A stretch of 64,000 nt of DNA from Burkholderiaceae bacterium (GTDB taxonomy: Bacteria; Pseudomonadota; Gammaproteobacteria; Burkholderiales; Burkholderiaceae_E). Below, in pieces: positions 20,798 through 32,617 of this stretch. The notes under the pieces were generated by a model. That model had not been told where the DNA came from and searched no databases. It was given only the letters and a program-made list of their open reading frames with translations. The stretch spans positions 2,480,001-2,544,000 of the forward strand of contig JAOSJU010000001.1 in NCBI GenBank assembly GCA_027493945.1. Reading direction: 5' to 3'. Each line of letters starts with the position of its first letter. Positions within the stretch are counted from its first letter, which is position 1. The translations under genes were made by a program, and so were the position numbers.

Positions 20798-22321
20798 GTG
20801 ATGGAGCTTCCGGTTTCGCTTGACCCATCGGGGCGCCAGTCGCTTCAGCGGCAGCTGTTCGATCAGCTGCGCGGCCTGATCCTGAGTGCCGGACTCCGGC
20901 CCGGGACGCTGGTCCCGCCCAGTCGATTGCTGGCACGCCAGCTCGGCGTTTCGCGCAATACGGTCGTCCTGGCTTACGAGCGTCTGAGTGCCGAGGGCTA
21001 TCTGCAGGCGCGCTCAGCGCTCGGCACCTTCGTGAGCCACGATCTGCCCGACTCCTCGTTGAGGGTCGATGCCGGGAGGGCTGCAGATGGCGCGGCAGCC
21101 CGCAGGCAGTTGCCGCGGTCGAGCCTTGCGTTCCGGGGTCGAGCGCAGGCGGTGGTGAGTCCGGGCAACCTGGAATTCGATTTCTGGCTTGGGCGCCTCG
21201 ACCCGACCTTGTTTCCGCTCGCTGCGTGGCGTCGCCTCGTCAACCAGGTGCTGGAGAGGGTCGATTCCGGCTTCACCGAATATCGTGATCCCGCAGGCTT
21301 GCCCGAGTTGCGCACCGCGATTGCCGATCACTTGCGGCCCGCACGCGGGATGAAGGTCGAGGCCGACCAGATCGTCGTGGTGGCCGGCGCGCAGGAGGGT
21401 CTGAACCTCATCGCGCGCCTGCTGCTGCGAGAAGGAACGCGCGTGGTGACGGAGAATCCTTCGTACCAAGGCGCGGCTTACCTGTTCGAGAGCTATCGCG
21501 CAGAGGTGATACCGGTGCCGGTCGACGAAGACGGCCTGTGCGTCGATGCGTTGCCGCCTGCCGGTGCGGCGTTCGTCCACCTGACGCCGTCCCATCAGTA
21601 TCCGATGGGGTTCACGCTGTCGCGCGAGCGCAGGCTGAAGCTGCTCGATTGGGCGCTGCGGACCGGGGCGTACGTCGTGGAGGACGACTACGACAGCGAT
21701 TTCCGTTACCGTGGATCGCCGCTGATGGCGCTGATGGGACTCGACCAGGCCGAAAGCGTGATCTATCTCGGGACCTTTTCCAAGTCGGTGGGCGCCGGGC
21801 TGCGAGTGGGTTACCTGGTGCTGCCCCGCCCCCTGGTCGAACCGGCGCGCACGGTCAAGGCATTGCTGGACAACGGTCATCCATGGCTCGATCAGGCGGT
21901 GATGGCCGAGTTCATCGCGAGCGGCGCCTATGACACCCACTTGCGCAAGATCCGGCGAACCTATCTCGCGCGCCGCGACTGCCTGATCGACAGTCTGCGC
22001 AACCACTTCGGCGATGTCGCGCTGAGCGGAACCGACTCCGGCATGCACCTCGCGTGGCACCTGCCCGCCCACTTCCCGAGCGCGCCGGAACTGCAGGGTC
22101 TGGCGGCTGAGAGGGGCGTCGGAGTCTATTCGCTCCGATCGGGCGCAGCGCACGATTTCGGCGGTTGCGCCTACAGCGAGAGCACGCTCTTCTTCGGCTA
22201 TTCTTGCCTCGACGAGACTCGCATCCGCGCCGGAATCGGGCGCGTCGCGGACGCACTACGCGACTGGCAACGCGCACGCGGCACGAGCCTGCGTCCGGCC
22301 CGCGCCTGCTCTGGCCGGTAG
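20798..22321 (+). CDS. MocR/PdxR-like transcriptional regulator (GntR HTH + aminotransferase-like domain)
   Basis: A 507-residue regulator. Residues 10-85 form a GntR winged helix (LFDQLRGLILSAGLRPGTLV and QLGVSRNTVVLAYERLSAEGYLQ). Residues 120-480 form a fold-type I aminotransferase domain, with VVAGAQEGLNLIARLLL and the PLP-lysine segment YLGTFSKSVGAGLRVGYLVLP. Such regulators sense PLP plus an amine or amino acid. It is co-oriented 135 bp after cycB and may be read through from the hao operon or control it; a vitamin B6 role is the alternative. GTG 20798 and ATG 20801 are both possible starts. Confidence 0.88.
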   Translation: MMELPVSLDPSGRQSLQRQLFDQLRGLILSAGLRPGTLVPPSRLLARQLGVSRNTVVLAYERLSAEGYLQARSALGTFVSHDLPDSSLRVDAGRAADGAAARRQLPRSSLAFRGRAQAVVSPGNLEFDFWLGRLDPTLFPLAAWRRLVNQVLERVDSGFTEYRDPAGLPELRTAIADHLRPARGMKVEADQIVVVAGAQEGLNLIARLLLREGTRVVTENPSYQGAAYLFESYRAEVIPVPVDEDGLCVDALPPAGAAFVHLTPSHQYPMGFTLSRERRLKLLDWALRTGAYVVEDDYDSDFRYRGSPLMALMGLDQAESVIYLGTFSKSVGAGLRVGYLVLPRPLVEPARTVKALLDNGHPWLDQAVMAEFIASGAYDTHLRKIRRTYLARRDCLIDSLRNHFGDVALSGTDSGMHLAWHLPAHFPSAPELQGLAAERGVGVYSLRSGAAHDFGGCAYSESTLFFGYSCLDETRIRAGIGRVADALRDWQRARGTSLRPARACSGR

Positions 22322-22352
22322 GCGGCCAGACGGCCGGGCGTCTGCGGAACGG

Positions 22353-23273
22353 CTACTTCAGCGCGGCGAGCATGTGCTCGACGGCCGCGCGCACCTGTGC
22401 GTCGGACAGGTTGGCGTTGCCGCCGCGGGGCGGCATCGCGCGGATGCCGCTGATCGCGAGCTTGACCATCGTGTCTTCGCCGGCGGCGACGCGCGGCGCC
22501 CAAGCGGCCTTGTCGCCGAGCTTCGGCGCGCCGGCCACGCCGGTGCCGTGACAGACCTTGCAGGTCGTCTCGTAGACCTTCGTGCCCTCTTCGGAAGACG
22601 CGGCGCTGGCAACCGGGGCGGGCGCGGCCGCAGCCGGTGCGGCCGCGGCAGGAGCGGGTGCAGCAGGAGCGGGTGCAGCAGGAGCGGGTGCAGCAGGAGC
22701 GGGTGCAGCAGGAGCGGGTGCAGCAGGAGCGGGTGCAGCCGCGGGCGCTGCAGCCTCCGGTTTCGCTTCGGCAGTCTTCGGCGCTTCGGCCTTTGGCTCT
22801 TCGAACTTCGCCCCGGCCTTGTTGGCCATGTAGACCACGGCGCGCGTGATTTCGGTGTCACTGAAGTCGCCGCCGGCCTGCGGCGGCATCGCATTCTTGC
22901 CCTCGAGCGAAGATTTCGTCAGCGCCTGCAGGCCGGTCTTGATGCGCGCCGACCGGGCACCGGCATCGCCGAACTTCGGCGCTCCGGCCACGCCGGTGGC
23001 ATGGCAGGCGGCGCACTGGGCGTTGTAGACCTGCTCGCCGGTTCTCGACACGGCGGGCGCGCTTGCGTCGCGCAACTCGAAGCCGGCCACCGGCTGGATG
23101 CGCGCCTCGATCGCCTCCGGGGTCATCGCATCGGCGCCGGCGCCCGTGCGGGTGCTGCTGCCGACGAACTTGACGAGGAGCACGATGATCGTGATCGGCA
23201 CCACGAAGGCCAGCACGATCACGGTGATCAGCTGGCGGGGAGTCTTGATGAAACCTTGGTGTTCGTCGCTCAT
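22353..23273 (-). CDS. Membrane-anchored diheme cytochrome c5-type protein with Pro-Ala repeat linker
   Basis: A 306-residue protein with an N-terminal transmembrane helix (about residues 15-37). The first cytochrome c domain (CAACHATGVAGAPKFGD, Met ligand in AMPPQAGGDFSD) is followed by an Ala/Pro-rich linker built on PAPAA repeats and a second c5-type domain (CKVCHGTGVAGAPKLGD, Met ligand in AMPPRGGNANLSD). It would shuttle electrons on the periplasmic side of the membrane. It lies convergent to the hao operon and upstream of no obvious partner; related diheme c5 proteins donate to terminal oxidases. Confidence 0.9.
   Translation of the reverse strand: MSDEHQGFIKTPRQLITVIVLAFVVPITIIVLLVKFVGSSTRTGAGADAMTPEAIEARIQPVAGFELRDASAPAVSRTGEQVYNAQCAACHATGVAGAPKFGDAGARSARIKTGLQALTKSSLEGKNAMPPQAGGDFSDTEITRAVVYMANKAGAKFEEPKAEAPKTAEAKPEAAAPAAAPAPAAPAPAAPAPAAPAPAAPAPAAPAPAAAAPAAAAPAPVASAASSEEGTKVYETTCKVCHGTGVAGAPKLGDKAAWAPRVAAGEDTMVKLAISGIRAMPPRGGNANLSDAQVRAAVEHMLAALK
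22650..22739. repeat. Six tandem copies of a 15-bp unit within the diheme cytochrome gene
   Basis: The unit AGGAGCGGGTGCAGC is repeated perfectly six times; on the coding strand it encodes the PAPAA linker. The flanks are degenerate versions of the same unit. Perfect identity at the DNA level suggests recent expansion by slippage, so copy number, and hence linker length, may vary between strains. Confidence 0.9.
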
Positions 23274-23317
23274 TGTTCCGCAGCCGGTTGGGTGAACGAA
23301 ACGGGGAATTATATCCG

Positions 23318-23777
23318 CTACTTCTTCGCCTCTTTGCCTTCGCGCAGGCTCTCGAGCCGGTCTTCGATCTCTTCCTCGATCTCGTGGAGCATGCGGGCAT
23401 CGGGGTCTTTCCAGTCGCCGCCCGCGGCGCGGGCCATGTAGGCGGTGGCACGCGCGAATTCCTCCAGCGGGAGGTCGGGCTGGCCGCCGCGTGCCGGCAT
23501 TCCGCGCACGCCTACCCATGCATGCGCGGTGAGCGTGTCCTGCCCTTCCTCGATCAGCGGCTTCCAGGGCCGCGCGGTCGCCCAGTCGCGGCGCGTTCTC
23601 GACGCCGGTGGCATGGCAGGCCATGCAGACCTGCAGGTAGATCTGTTCGCCCGAGGCAAGGGGGCGATGAGGCACCTCGGTGGACACGCAGGCGCCCGTG
23701 GCAAAGGCCGCAAACACGACGCCGAGCGGCTTGTGGAGCCCGCGGGTCGAGGTGGACAAGGCGCGAATCGTGGACAC
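23318..23777 (-). CDS. Monoheme cytochrome c5-type protein (frameshifted)
   Basis: About 152 residues after removing one base near 23575. The N-terminus (GTG 23777) has a hydrophobic leader ending FATGACVS, possibly a lipoprotein or cleaved signal. Next come the heme site CMACHATGVENAPRLGD and, in the other frame, KPLIEEGQDTLTAHAWVG, GMPARGGQPDLPLEEFARA with the Met ligand, and a charged coiled C-terminus EIEEEIEDRLESLREGKEAKK. It is in tandem with the diheme cytochrome gene, 44 bp upstream, and so probably belongs to the same operon. Confidence 0.78.
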
Positions 23778-23877
23778 AGGCGGCTCCGGGATGGATGGAC
23801 GTTGCGATCGCCGCCGCACACGGTGGCGGCGACGCGAACAGCGGCGATTGTATTCGGCCTGCGCCAGACGTCCGCAC

Positions 23878-24166
23878 ATGAGGACCTCGGCCCGGATCGT
23901 GCCCGGCTGGCTGCTCCCGATGGCGCTTCCAGCATGTCCGGTCGTCGTCGCCGCGACGCGTACGATCGAGATTCGCATGCTCGACACGATGCGCTTCGTT
24001 CCCGATCGGATCGAGGTGCGCGAGGGCGCGGCGGTGCGACTCGTGCTGCGAAAGGCCGGCAGGATCCTGCACGAACTGGTTCTCGGCACGAGGCCGACGC
24101 TCGACGAGCACTCCGCGCTGATGATGAAATTTCCGGACATGGAACACGACGAGCCCATCGAGGTGG
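23878..24166 (+). pseudogene. Cupredoxin-domain copper protein, 3' truncated
   Basis: Begins MRTSARIVPGWLLPMALPAC, a signal peptide, then a plastocyanin-like domain: RFVPDRIEVREGAAVRLVLR, HELVLGT with a copper-ligand histidine, and MMKFPDMEHDEP with the second His/Met region. Intact relatives continue for about 20 more residues containing the last strand; here the sequence joins an unrelated fragment at about 24163. Such proteins accompany copper-resistance genes, which fits the P-type ATPase downstream. Copper-box regulation is not seen in front of it. Confidence 0.65.
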
Positions 24167-24421
24167 GATTTCGCCGTCGTCCTCGACACACACAGCCAGG
24201 AACTCGCCGACGACCTGACGCAGACCGCGACGCTCGTGACCGACGACGGTCGACAGTTCAAGCCCTCCGGGTGGGCCGGCGCCGGCTCTGGTGGCCACCA
24301 CCGCGAGGGCGTGCTGAGTTTTCCCGCGCCCGATCCGGTGCCGGGCGGCTTCGAAATGCGCCTGTCGCGTCCCGGCGAGTCAACCGCCCGTGTCCTGCGC
24401 TGGAAGTCCGGAGGTTCCTGA
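24167..24421 (+). pseudogene. C-terminal fragment of an unidentified secreted domain protein
   Basis: From 24167 a frame different from the cupredoxin reads WDFAVVLDTHSQELADDL, TATLVTDDGRQFKPSGWAG, GGHHREGVLSF and ends RVLRWKSGGS at TGA 24419-24421. It looks like the C-terminal half of a beta-rich domain family found near metal genes, but I cannot name it. There is no start codon of its own. The junction suggests a deletion that removed the end of the cupredoxin gene and the beginning of this one. Confidence 0.5.
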
Positions 24422-24441
24422 TCCCCTCATCGGAGCATCCC

Positions 24442-24939
24442 ATGACCATCGACACATCTTCCGCTCGGCACGCGGCCCCTGCACGGGCCCGAAGCGTGGT
24501 ACGCGCATTCGCGCTCGGGGCTCTCGGAACCGTCGCGCTGCTGGCGATCTACTTTGCGACGCTCGGTGCGGTATCGGGCGTCGCCTATGCGCTGGATCAG
24601 TTCGCGACGTTCTGGCCATACGTCGTGGCACTGGCCGCGGGGTTCGGTATCCAGGTGGGCCTGTTTTCCTGGCTGCACCGGGTCGTTCACGCGGCACACG
24701 GATCGGGCAAGGTCGTCGCGGCGAGCGGCACGACATCGGGCGTCGCGATGGTCTCGTGCTGCGCGCACTATCTCGTCAACCTCCTGCCGGCCCTCGGGGC
24801 TGCCGGGCTGGTGACGTTCGTCGCCCAGTACCAGATTGCGCTGTTCTGGGTCGGGCTGCTGGCCAATGTGCTCGGCATCGCGTACATGGGCCGACGGGCT
24901 GCGGCCTTCGTCCGCGAAATGCGCCCGGCGGCGCGATGA
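24442..24939 (+). CDS. Small integral membrane protein with CCAH motif
   Basis: A 165-residue protein with about four hydrophobic helices (near residues 25-45, 50-70, 95-118, 122-145). The conserved-looking motif VSCCAHYLVNLLPALGAAG in the third helix places two adjacent cysteines and a histidine at the membrane, reminiscent of metal-handling membrane proteins such as MerT or MerC, though I do not recognise the family. It sits between the broken cupredoxin and the copper ATPase; a role in copper handling is inferred from that position only. Confidence 0.65.
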   Translation: MTIDTSSARHAAPARARSVVRAFALGALGTVALLAIYFATLGAVSGVAYALDQFATFWPYVVALAAGFGIQVGLFSWLHRVVHAAHGSGKVVAASGTTSGVAMVSCCAHYLVNLLPALGAAGLVTFVAQYQIALFWVGLLANVLGIAYMGRRAAAFVREMRPAAR

Positions 24940-24982
24940 CGCCGCATCCGTGCCGCACGCGATCGCCCTAACCTGGCTCTGG

Positions 24983-24996
24983 TGACAAGAATGTAA
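24983..24996. promoter_or_regulatory. Copper-responsive regulator box upstream of the P-type ATPase gene
   Basis: TGACA-AGAA-TGTAA, an imperfect inverted repeat 80 bp before the ATPase start. The same 5-4-5 pattern with TGACA/TGTAA arms recurs at 34418-34431 (before the efflux operon) and, with one changed arm base, at 36679-36692. It resembles the known TTACA-N4-TGTCA/TGTAA sites of CopR/CusR-type OmpR-family regulators, and such a regulator is encoded at 35931-36611. Confidence 0.6.
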
Positions 24997-25075
24997 TGCC
25001 GCGGTCATGTTCGTGCAGGACCCGGATCGACAAAGTGGCGGGATGTCGAGCGCAGGGGAAGGAGTAGACGAACTC

Positions 25076-27325
<2,250 letters not shown>

Positions 27326-27333
27326 CCCGGCGC

Positions 27334-27828
27334 ATGAAGCTCGCCGATTCGAGGGCCGGGAACGGGTCGATCGCACGATGGCTGGTCGCTGCGGGGGCAG
27401 CGGCGGCGGTGCTCGCCCCGGCATGGTGGCAGTTCGGCGACGCGAAACCCGGCCGCATCGATCCGGGCGATGCGCACCTGGTGGCGCTCGGCCATGAAGT
27501 CTACGCGGAACACTGCGCGAGCTGCCACGGCGCGAACCTGGAGGGGCAGCCGGATTGGCACTCGCGCGGGCCGAACGGGCGCATGCCGGCCCCGCCGCAC
27601 GACGCCAGCGGCCACACCTGGCATCACCCCGGCGACGTGCTGTTCGGGATCGTCAAGGAAGGCGTGCAGAAGTACGCGCCGCCGGGCTACCAGAGCGACA
27701 TGCCGGCCTATGCGGGCGTGTTGAGCGACGAGCAGATCGTTGCGGTGCTCTCGTACGTCAAGTCGACCCGGCCCGCCGACGTCCGGCGCCGTCACGACGA
27801 GTTCGAGCGACAAGCCGGGAAGCGGTGA
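27334..27828 (+). CDS. Monoheme cytochrome c with N-terminal anchor
   Basis: A 164-residue protein with an N-terminal hydrophobic segment (residues about 15-32), one heme site CASCHGANLEGQPDW, and the distal Met in SDMPAYAGVLSDEQIVAVLSYVKS, a class I cytochrome c fold. Such small cytochromes commonly follow copper ATPase genes in Proteobacteria. The ATG at 27334 is 8 bp after the ATPase stop; a GTG at 27322 overlapping that stop is possible. Electron partner unknown. Confidence 0.87.
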   Translation: MKLADSRAGNGSIARWLVAAGAAAAVLAPAWWQFGDAKPGRIDPGDAHLVALGHEVYAEHCASCHGANLEGQPDWHSRGPNGRMPAPPHDASGHTWHHPGDVLFGIVKEGVQKYAPPGYQSDMPAYAGVLSDEQIVAVLSYVKSTRPADVRRRHDEFERQAGKR

Positions 27829-27877
27829 AGCGCGCGGCCGGCGCCCGGCCGGTCGCGGCCCGGCGAGCCCGATCGTG

Positions 27878-28339
27878 TCAGTGCGCGCGGCCGGTCTGCA
27901 TCGGCATCGAAGCGGCGGCCGGGCCTGGCGCGAACCGAGCCTGCGCTGGCGCCTTGCCCGCCAGCGTGATCGACACCACGACCTTCGCGCCCGGCGCGTG
28001 CGCGGAGCGTGACACGCCCTTCATCCGGTTCTCGCCGTCGGGGGTCAGCGCGGCTGTCGACGATGTCTTGCCCGACAGGATCGTGGCGGTTCCGCTCGCG
28101 CCCGCCGTCGAGACCGGCGTGCCGGCGTGATCGGTGACGTAGACGACGAACGGACCGTCGCCCGAGGCCTCGGCACCGCGCGCCGTCACGAGCTCGTAGT
28201 GCCAGGGCCCGGCCATGCGCAACTGGCCGCCGTGCGGCGCGTCCTGCGTGTCCAGGTACGCGTCGTCATGGGCGAACGCGGGCGAGGTTGCGAGGGCGAG
28301 CGCGACCGCGATCGCGGTGCCGGCGAGTGAGCGTTTCAT
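27878..28339 (-). CDS. Periplasmic protein of unknown function, trailing the efflux operon
   Basis: A 153-residue exported protein: signal peptide ending SPAFA, mature start HDDAYLDTQDAPHGGQLRMAG, which is His/Asp-rich and may bind metal. The middle (YELVTARG, VVYVTDHAGTPVSTAGASGT) looks like a small beta-sandwich similar to that in the 183-residue protein at 32614-33165. It lies 22 bp after the RND pump gene on the same strand, so it is probably the last gene of that operon. Not otherwise recognised. Confidence 0.7.
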   Translation of the reverse strand: MKRSLAGTAIAVALALATSPAFAHDDAYLDTQDAPHGGQLRMAGPWHYELVTARGAEASGDGPFVVYVTDHAGTPVSTAGASGTATILSGKTSSTAALTPDGENRMKGVSRSAHAPGAKVVVSITLAGKAPAQARFAPGPAAASMPMQTGRAH

Positions 28340-28361
28340 GTCGGTTTCCCTTGTTCGGACA

Positions 28362-31300
28362 TCAGTAGCTTTCGGAACTTCGTGCATCGAGAAGTCGCCG
28401 CAGCGGCTTCTCGCCCCATCTCCAGAACATCAGCGGCGTGAGCACGGTGTCGAGCACCGTCGAGCTGACCAGTCCGCCGAAGATGACCACCGCGACCGGA
28501 TGCAGCACCTCCTTGCCCGGAGCGTCGGCCGACGTCATCAGCGGCACCAGCGCGAACGCCGCCACCAGCGCGGTCATCAGCACCGGCGTCAAGCGCTCGA
28601 GCGAGCCGCGGACGATCATCGGCTTGCCGAATTGCTCGCCTTCGAACGCGCAGAGGTTCACGTAGTGCGAGATCTTCAGGATGCCGTTGCGCGTTGCGAT
28701 GCCGGCCAGCGTGACGAAGCCCACCAGCGCGGCCACTGACAGCGGCTGGCCCGACAGCCACAGCGCGATCACGCTGCCCACCAGCGCCAGCGGGATGTTG
28801 CCCATGATGATCAGCGCGAGCGTTGTCGACCGGTAGCGGCCGTACAGCACCGGGAAGATCATCGACAGCGACACCAGCGCAAGGGCCCCGATCAGTCGCG
28901 TCGCCTGCTCCTGGGCCTGGAACTGCCCCTCGAGCGAGGTGAAGTAGCCATCGGGCATCGAGCGGGCGACCAGTTCCGCGCGAATCGCGCGGATCACCCC
29001 AGCCATGTCGCTGCCGTCGGTGTTGGCCGATACGACGATCCGCCGGCGCGCGTTTTCGCGCACGATCTGGTTCGGCCCGTCGCCGTCCTCGATGTCGGCC
29101 AGCCTCGACAGCGGAGCGTATCCGAGCGGCGTCTCGATCGGCAGGCGGGACAGCGAGTTCATGTCGCGGCCGTCCTCGGGCAGCCGGGTCACCAGGTCGA
29201 AGCGGCGATTCCCCTCGACGAGCTGCGTGATGCGTTCGCCGGCGATCATCTGCTCGAGGCCGCGCAGCAAGGCGCCGGGCGCCACTCCATGGCGTGCGGC
29301 CTCGGCGTAGTCGACGCGGATCTTGGCCTGCGGAATCAGCACCTGCTTCTCGATCTGGAGATCGGTGACGCCGGGGATTCGCGCCATCCGCGCGCGCAGG
29401 TCTTCGGCCAGCGCGCGCAGCGTGTCGAGGTCGTCGCCGTATACCTTCAGGGCGATCTGCGCGCGAACGCCGGAGAGCAGGTGGTCGAGCCGGTGCGAGA
29501 TCGGCTGCCCCACGTTGGCGACGGCGGGCAGCGCGGCCAGCCGGGCGCGGATCTCGCCGATGACCGCATCCCGGGGCCGGTCCGACGGCGCGAGGTCCAC
29601 CTCCATTTCGGTGGAGTGCACGCCCTCGGCGTGCTCGTCGAGTTCCGCGCGACCGGTGCGCCGGCCGACCTGAGTAACCTCGGGCACCTTCATGACGAGC
29701 TGCTCGGCCAGCGCGCCGATCCGGTTCGACTCCTGCAGCGACGTGCCCGGCTCGAGCAGCAGGCTCACCGTCAGTGTTCCTTCGTTGAAGGGCGGCAGGA
29801 ACGACCTCGGGAAGAACGCGAGCGAGGCGCCGGCGACCAGCACCGCGGCCGCCGCGGCGACGAGCAGGCCCCGGCTGCGATCGAACGACCAGTCGAGCAG
29901 CCGTGCGTCCTGGCGCTTCAGCCACGACACCAACGGGCTGTCGCCGTGCCCGAGCAGCTTCATGCCGGGCAGCAGGTAGTACGCGAGCACCGGGGTGAGC
30001 GTCACCGAGACCACCATGCTGGCGAGGATCGACACGACGTAGGCAACGCCGAGCGGCGTGAACAGCCGGCCCTCGATCCCGGGGAGCATGAACAGCGGCA
30101 CGAACACGAGCACGATGATGACCGTCGCGTAGACGATGGCCGAGCGCACCTCGAGCGTCGCCTTCGCGATCACTTCGGCGACCGGCCGCGGATGGGCCGA
30201 CGCGCGCTCGAGCTTGAGCCGGCGCAGGACGTTCTCCACGCCGACGACTGCGTCGTCGACCAGCTCGCCGATGGCGATCGCCAGGCCGCCGAGCGTCATC
30301 GTGTTGATGGACAGTCCGAAGTAGCGGAACACCAGCGCGCTGGCCAGCAGCGACACCGGAATCGCGGTGAGCGAGATCAGCGTCGTGCGGACGTTGAGCA
30401 GGAACAGGAACAGCACGACCGCGACGAGAATCGCACCGTCGCGCAAGGCTTCCTCGACGTTGCCCACCGATCGCTCGATGAAGTCGGCCTGCCGGAACAG
30501 GAACCGCGGCGCCTCGACCCCGGCCGGGCGGGACTTCGACAGGTCGGCGATCGCCTTCTCGACTTCGCGCGTCAGCGTCACGCTGTCGGCGCCTGGCTGC
30601 TTCTGCACCGAAAGGATCACGGCCGGCTTTCCGTCGTACCCGGCGTCGCCGCGCCTGATCGCCGGCACGACGCCGACGTTCGCGACCTGGCTCAGCAAGA
30701 CCCGCTGTCCGTCGTTCACCGAGACGACCAGGCTGCGAAGATCCTCGATCCGCGTGGTGCGTCCGATCTGGCGCACGGTACTCGCGCCCGCGCGCCTCGA
30801 GGAATCCGCCGCTGGTATTGGCGCCGAAGTCCTTGAGCGCCCCGTCGACGCGTTCCCGCGGAACGCCGAGCGCCTGCAGCTGGTCGGGCCGCAATTCGAC
30901 CCGGTACTGGCGCACCTCGCCGCCGATGGCGATGACCTGCGCGATACCCGGAATCGTCAGCAGTCGCGGCCGGACGACCCAGTCGGCGTACTCGCGCACC
31001 TGCATCGGGCTCGCCCTGGCGGGGTCGGCCGGCAGAGCGATCAGCAGGATCTCGCCCATGATCGACGAGATCGGGCCGAGCTGCGGGAGCACGTCCGGCG
31101 GCAGCTGCCCGCGGACCAGGTTCAGGCGTTCGGAGATCTGCTGCCGGTTGCGGTAGATGTCCGACCCCCATTCGAACTCGACGTAGACGATCGACAGGCC
31201 GACGCCGGAGACCGAGCGCACCCGCGTGACTCCGGGCATGCCGTTCATGGTCGACTCGATCGGGAAGGTGACGAGCTGCTCGACTTCCTCGGGTGCCATG

Positions 31301-31464
31301 CCGCCGGCTTCGGTCATCAGCGTGACGGTCGGCTTGTTCAGGTCGGGGAACACGTCCACGGGCATCGCGCGCAACGTGAGCACGCCGTAGGCGACGAGCA
31401 GCAGCGACGCGGCCAGGACGATCAGCCGCTGGCGCAGGCTCGTGTGAACGAGGAACTCGAACAC
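28362..31464 (-). CDS. HME-RND heavy-metal efflux pump, CusA/CzcA family (frameshifted)
   Basis: A pump of about 1033 residues. From GTG 31464 it reads VFEFLVHTSLRQRLIVLAAS and the conserved VDVFPDLNKPTVTLMTEAGG. One extra base near 30785 shifts the frame, after FGANTSGGFLEARGREY, to VRQIGRTTRIEDLRSLVVS. The proton-relay motif AIAIGELVDDAVVGVENVLRR in TM4 and twelve membrane helices in the usual 1+5+1+5 arrangement follow. It exports metal cations across the outer membrane together with the adaptor and outer-membrane genes immediately upstream. Cu/Ag is likely from the neighbourhood; Zn/Co/Ni is possible. Confidence 0.88.
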
Positions 31465-31465
31465 T

Positions 31466-32617
31466 TCAGCGCACCTGCGCCAGCAGGTTGGCGCCCGAGA
31501 CGACGACCTGGTCGCCCGGAGCGATGCCGGAAGCGACCACCACCGTCCGCGCGTCGAGCGCTTCGGAGACGACACGACGCGGCGCGAAGCGCTCGGGCGC
31601 AACGTGGACCCAGGCGACCCATTCGCCGGCGCGGTTGCGAACGAGCGCCTCCTGCGGCACGGCCACGCCCCGGAGCGTGCGCGCGCTTCGGGCGATCACC
31701 TGCACGGGTTGGCCGATCGCCAGTGCGACGCCCGGCGTCTTCACCCGAAAGAGCAGGGGCAGCGCCTGCCCGCGAAGCTGCCGGCCGGCGCCGACGAATT
31801 GCAGTGACAGCGTGCCGCCGCTCGCGACCGCTTCGGCGCTCCGGATGTCGCCGGCCAGCGCGGGATCGTAGGCGAGCGCCTCGATCGCGAGGCGGGACGG
31901 ATCGACGATTTCGAACAGGATGTCGCGGGGTTCGACGACCTGTCCCGCGACCGCGGCGGCCGCGCTCACCACGCCGGACACCGGCGCGCGCAGCGCTTCG
32001 CGCGCACCGAGCCCGGCGCTCAGCGCGGCGCGGCGCCGCTGCAGCGCTCGCTCCTCCACGCGCGCCGCTTCGATGTCCTTGCGCGGGATGGCGCCGTCGA
32101 GCTGATCGTAGCGCGCCACCCGGCCCCTCGCGATCTCGAGCTGGGCGTCGATGGCCGCGAGCTCGGCCCGCTGGTTGCCGCGTTCCACGTTGCCGATCGT
32201 CGGCTGCAGCCGGGCGATCACCTGTCCTTTCGCGACGCGCTGGCCGAGCACCGGCAGGCCGGACGGCCCGGGTTCGACGCGGCCGGCCTGGCTGGCCTGC
32301 ACGCGGCCGCCGGCGTTCGGATCGGCGACGACCGTGCCGGCGAGCTGCAGCGGCGCCGACAGCGGCTCGAGTTTCGCCCGTTGCGTCCGTACGCCGATCC
32401 GGTACTGCACCAGCTTGGGCACGAACACGCTGCCGCCGGCTTGTCGCTGCGCGGCGGCGCTCTCTTCGGACCCGGTCGCGGACGTCGCCGCGCCGCTGGC
32501 GGGGGCCGTGCGGGCGTCGGGCGGCGGTTCGTGGGTCTCGCCCTCGTGGGCCATCGCGGATGCGCTCGCCAGCGACAGTGCCGTTGCGAGAAGCGCGGGC
32601 AGGAACGATGCTTTCAT
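31466..32617 (-). CDS. RND efflux periplasmic adaptor (CusB/CzcB-like)
   Basis: A 383-residue membrane-fusion protein. Signal peptide to SAMA, then a His/Glu-rich segment HEGETHEPPP. Later come the lipoyl-like halves (AGRVEPGPSGLPVLGQRVAKGQVIARLQP and LRAPVSGVVSAAAAVAGQVV), an alpha-hairpin between them (ERGNQRAELAAIDAQLEIA) and C-terminal beta-barrel and membrane-proximal domains. It links the inner-membrane pump to the outer-membrane channel. The stop is one base from the pump start; the start overlaps the stop of the upstream 183-residue protein. Confidence 0.88.
   Translation of the reverse strand: MKASFLPALLATALSLASASAMAHEGETHEPPPDARTAPASGAATSATGSEESAAAQRQAGGSVFVPKLVQYRIGVRTQRAKLEPLSAPLQLAGTVVADPNAGGRVQASQAGRVEPGPSGLPVLGQRVAKGQVIARLQPTIGNVERGNQRAELAAIDAQLEIARGRVARYDQLDGAIPRKDIEAARVEERALQRRRAALSAGLGAREALRAPVSGVVSAAAAVAGQVVEPRDILFEIVDPSRLAIEALAYDPALAGDIRSAEAVASGGTLSLQFVGAGRQLRGQALPLLFRVKTPGVALAIGQPVQVIARSARTLRGVAVPQEALVRNRAGEWVAWVHVAPERFAPRRVVSEALDARTVVVASGIAPGDQVVVSGANLLAQVR

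Noticed and set aside
22650..22739. CRISPR-like tandem repeats
   Set aside because: Units are contiguous without spacers and lie in frame inside a cytochrome gene.
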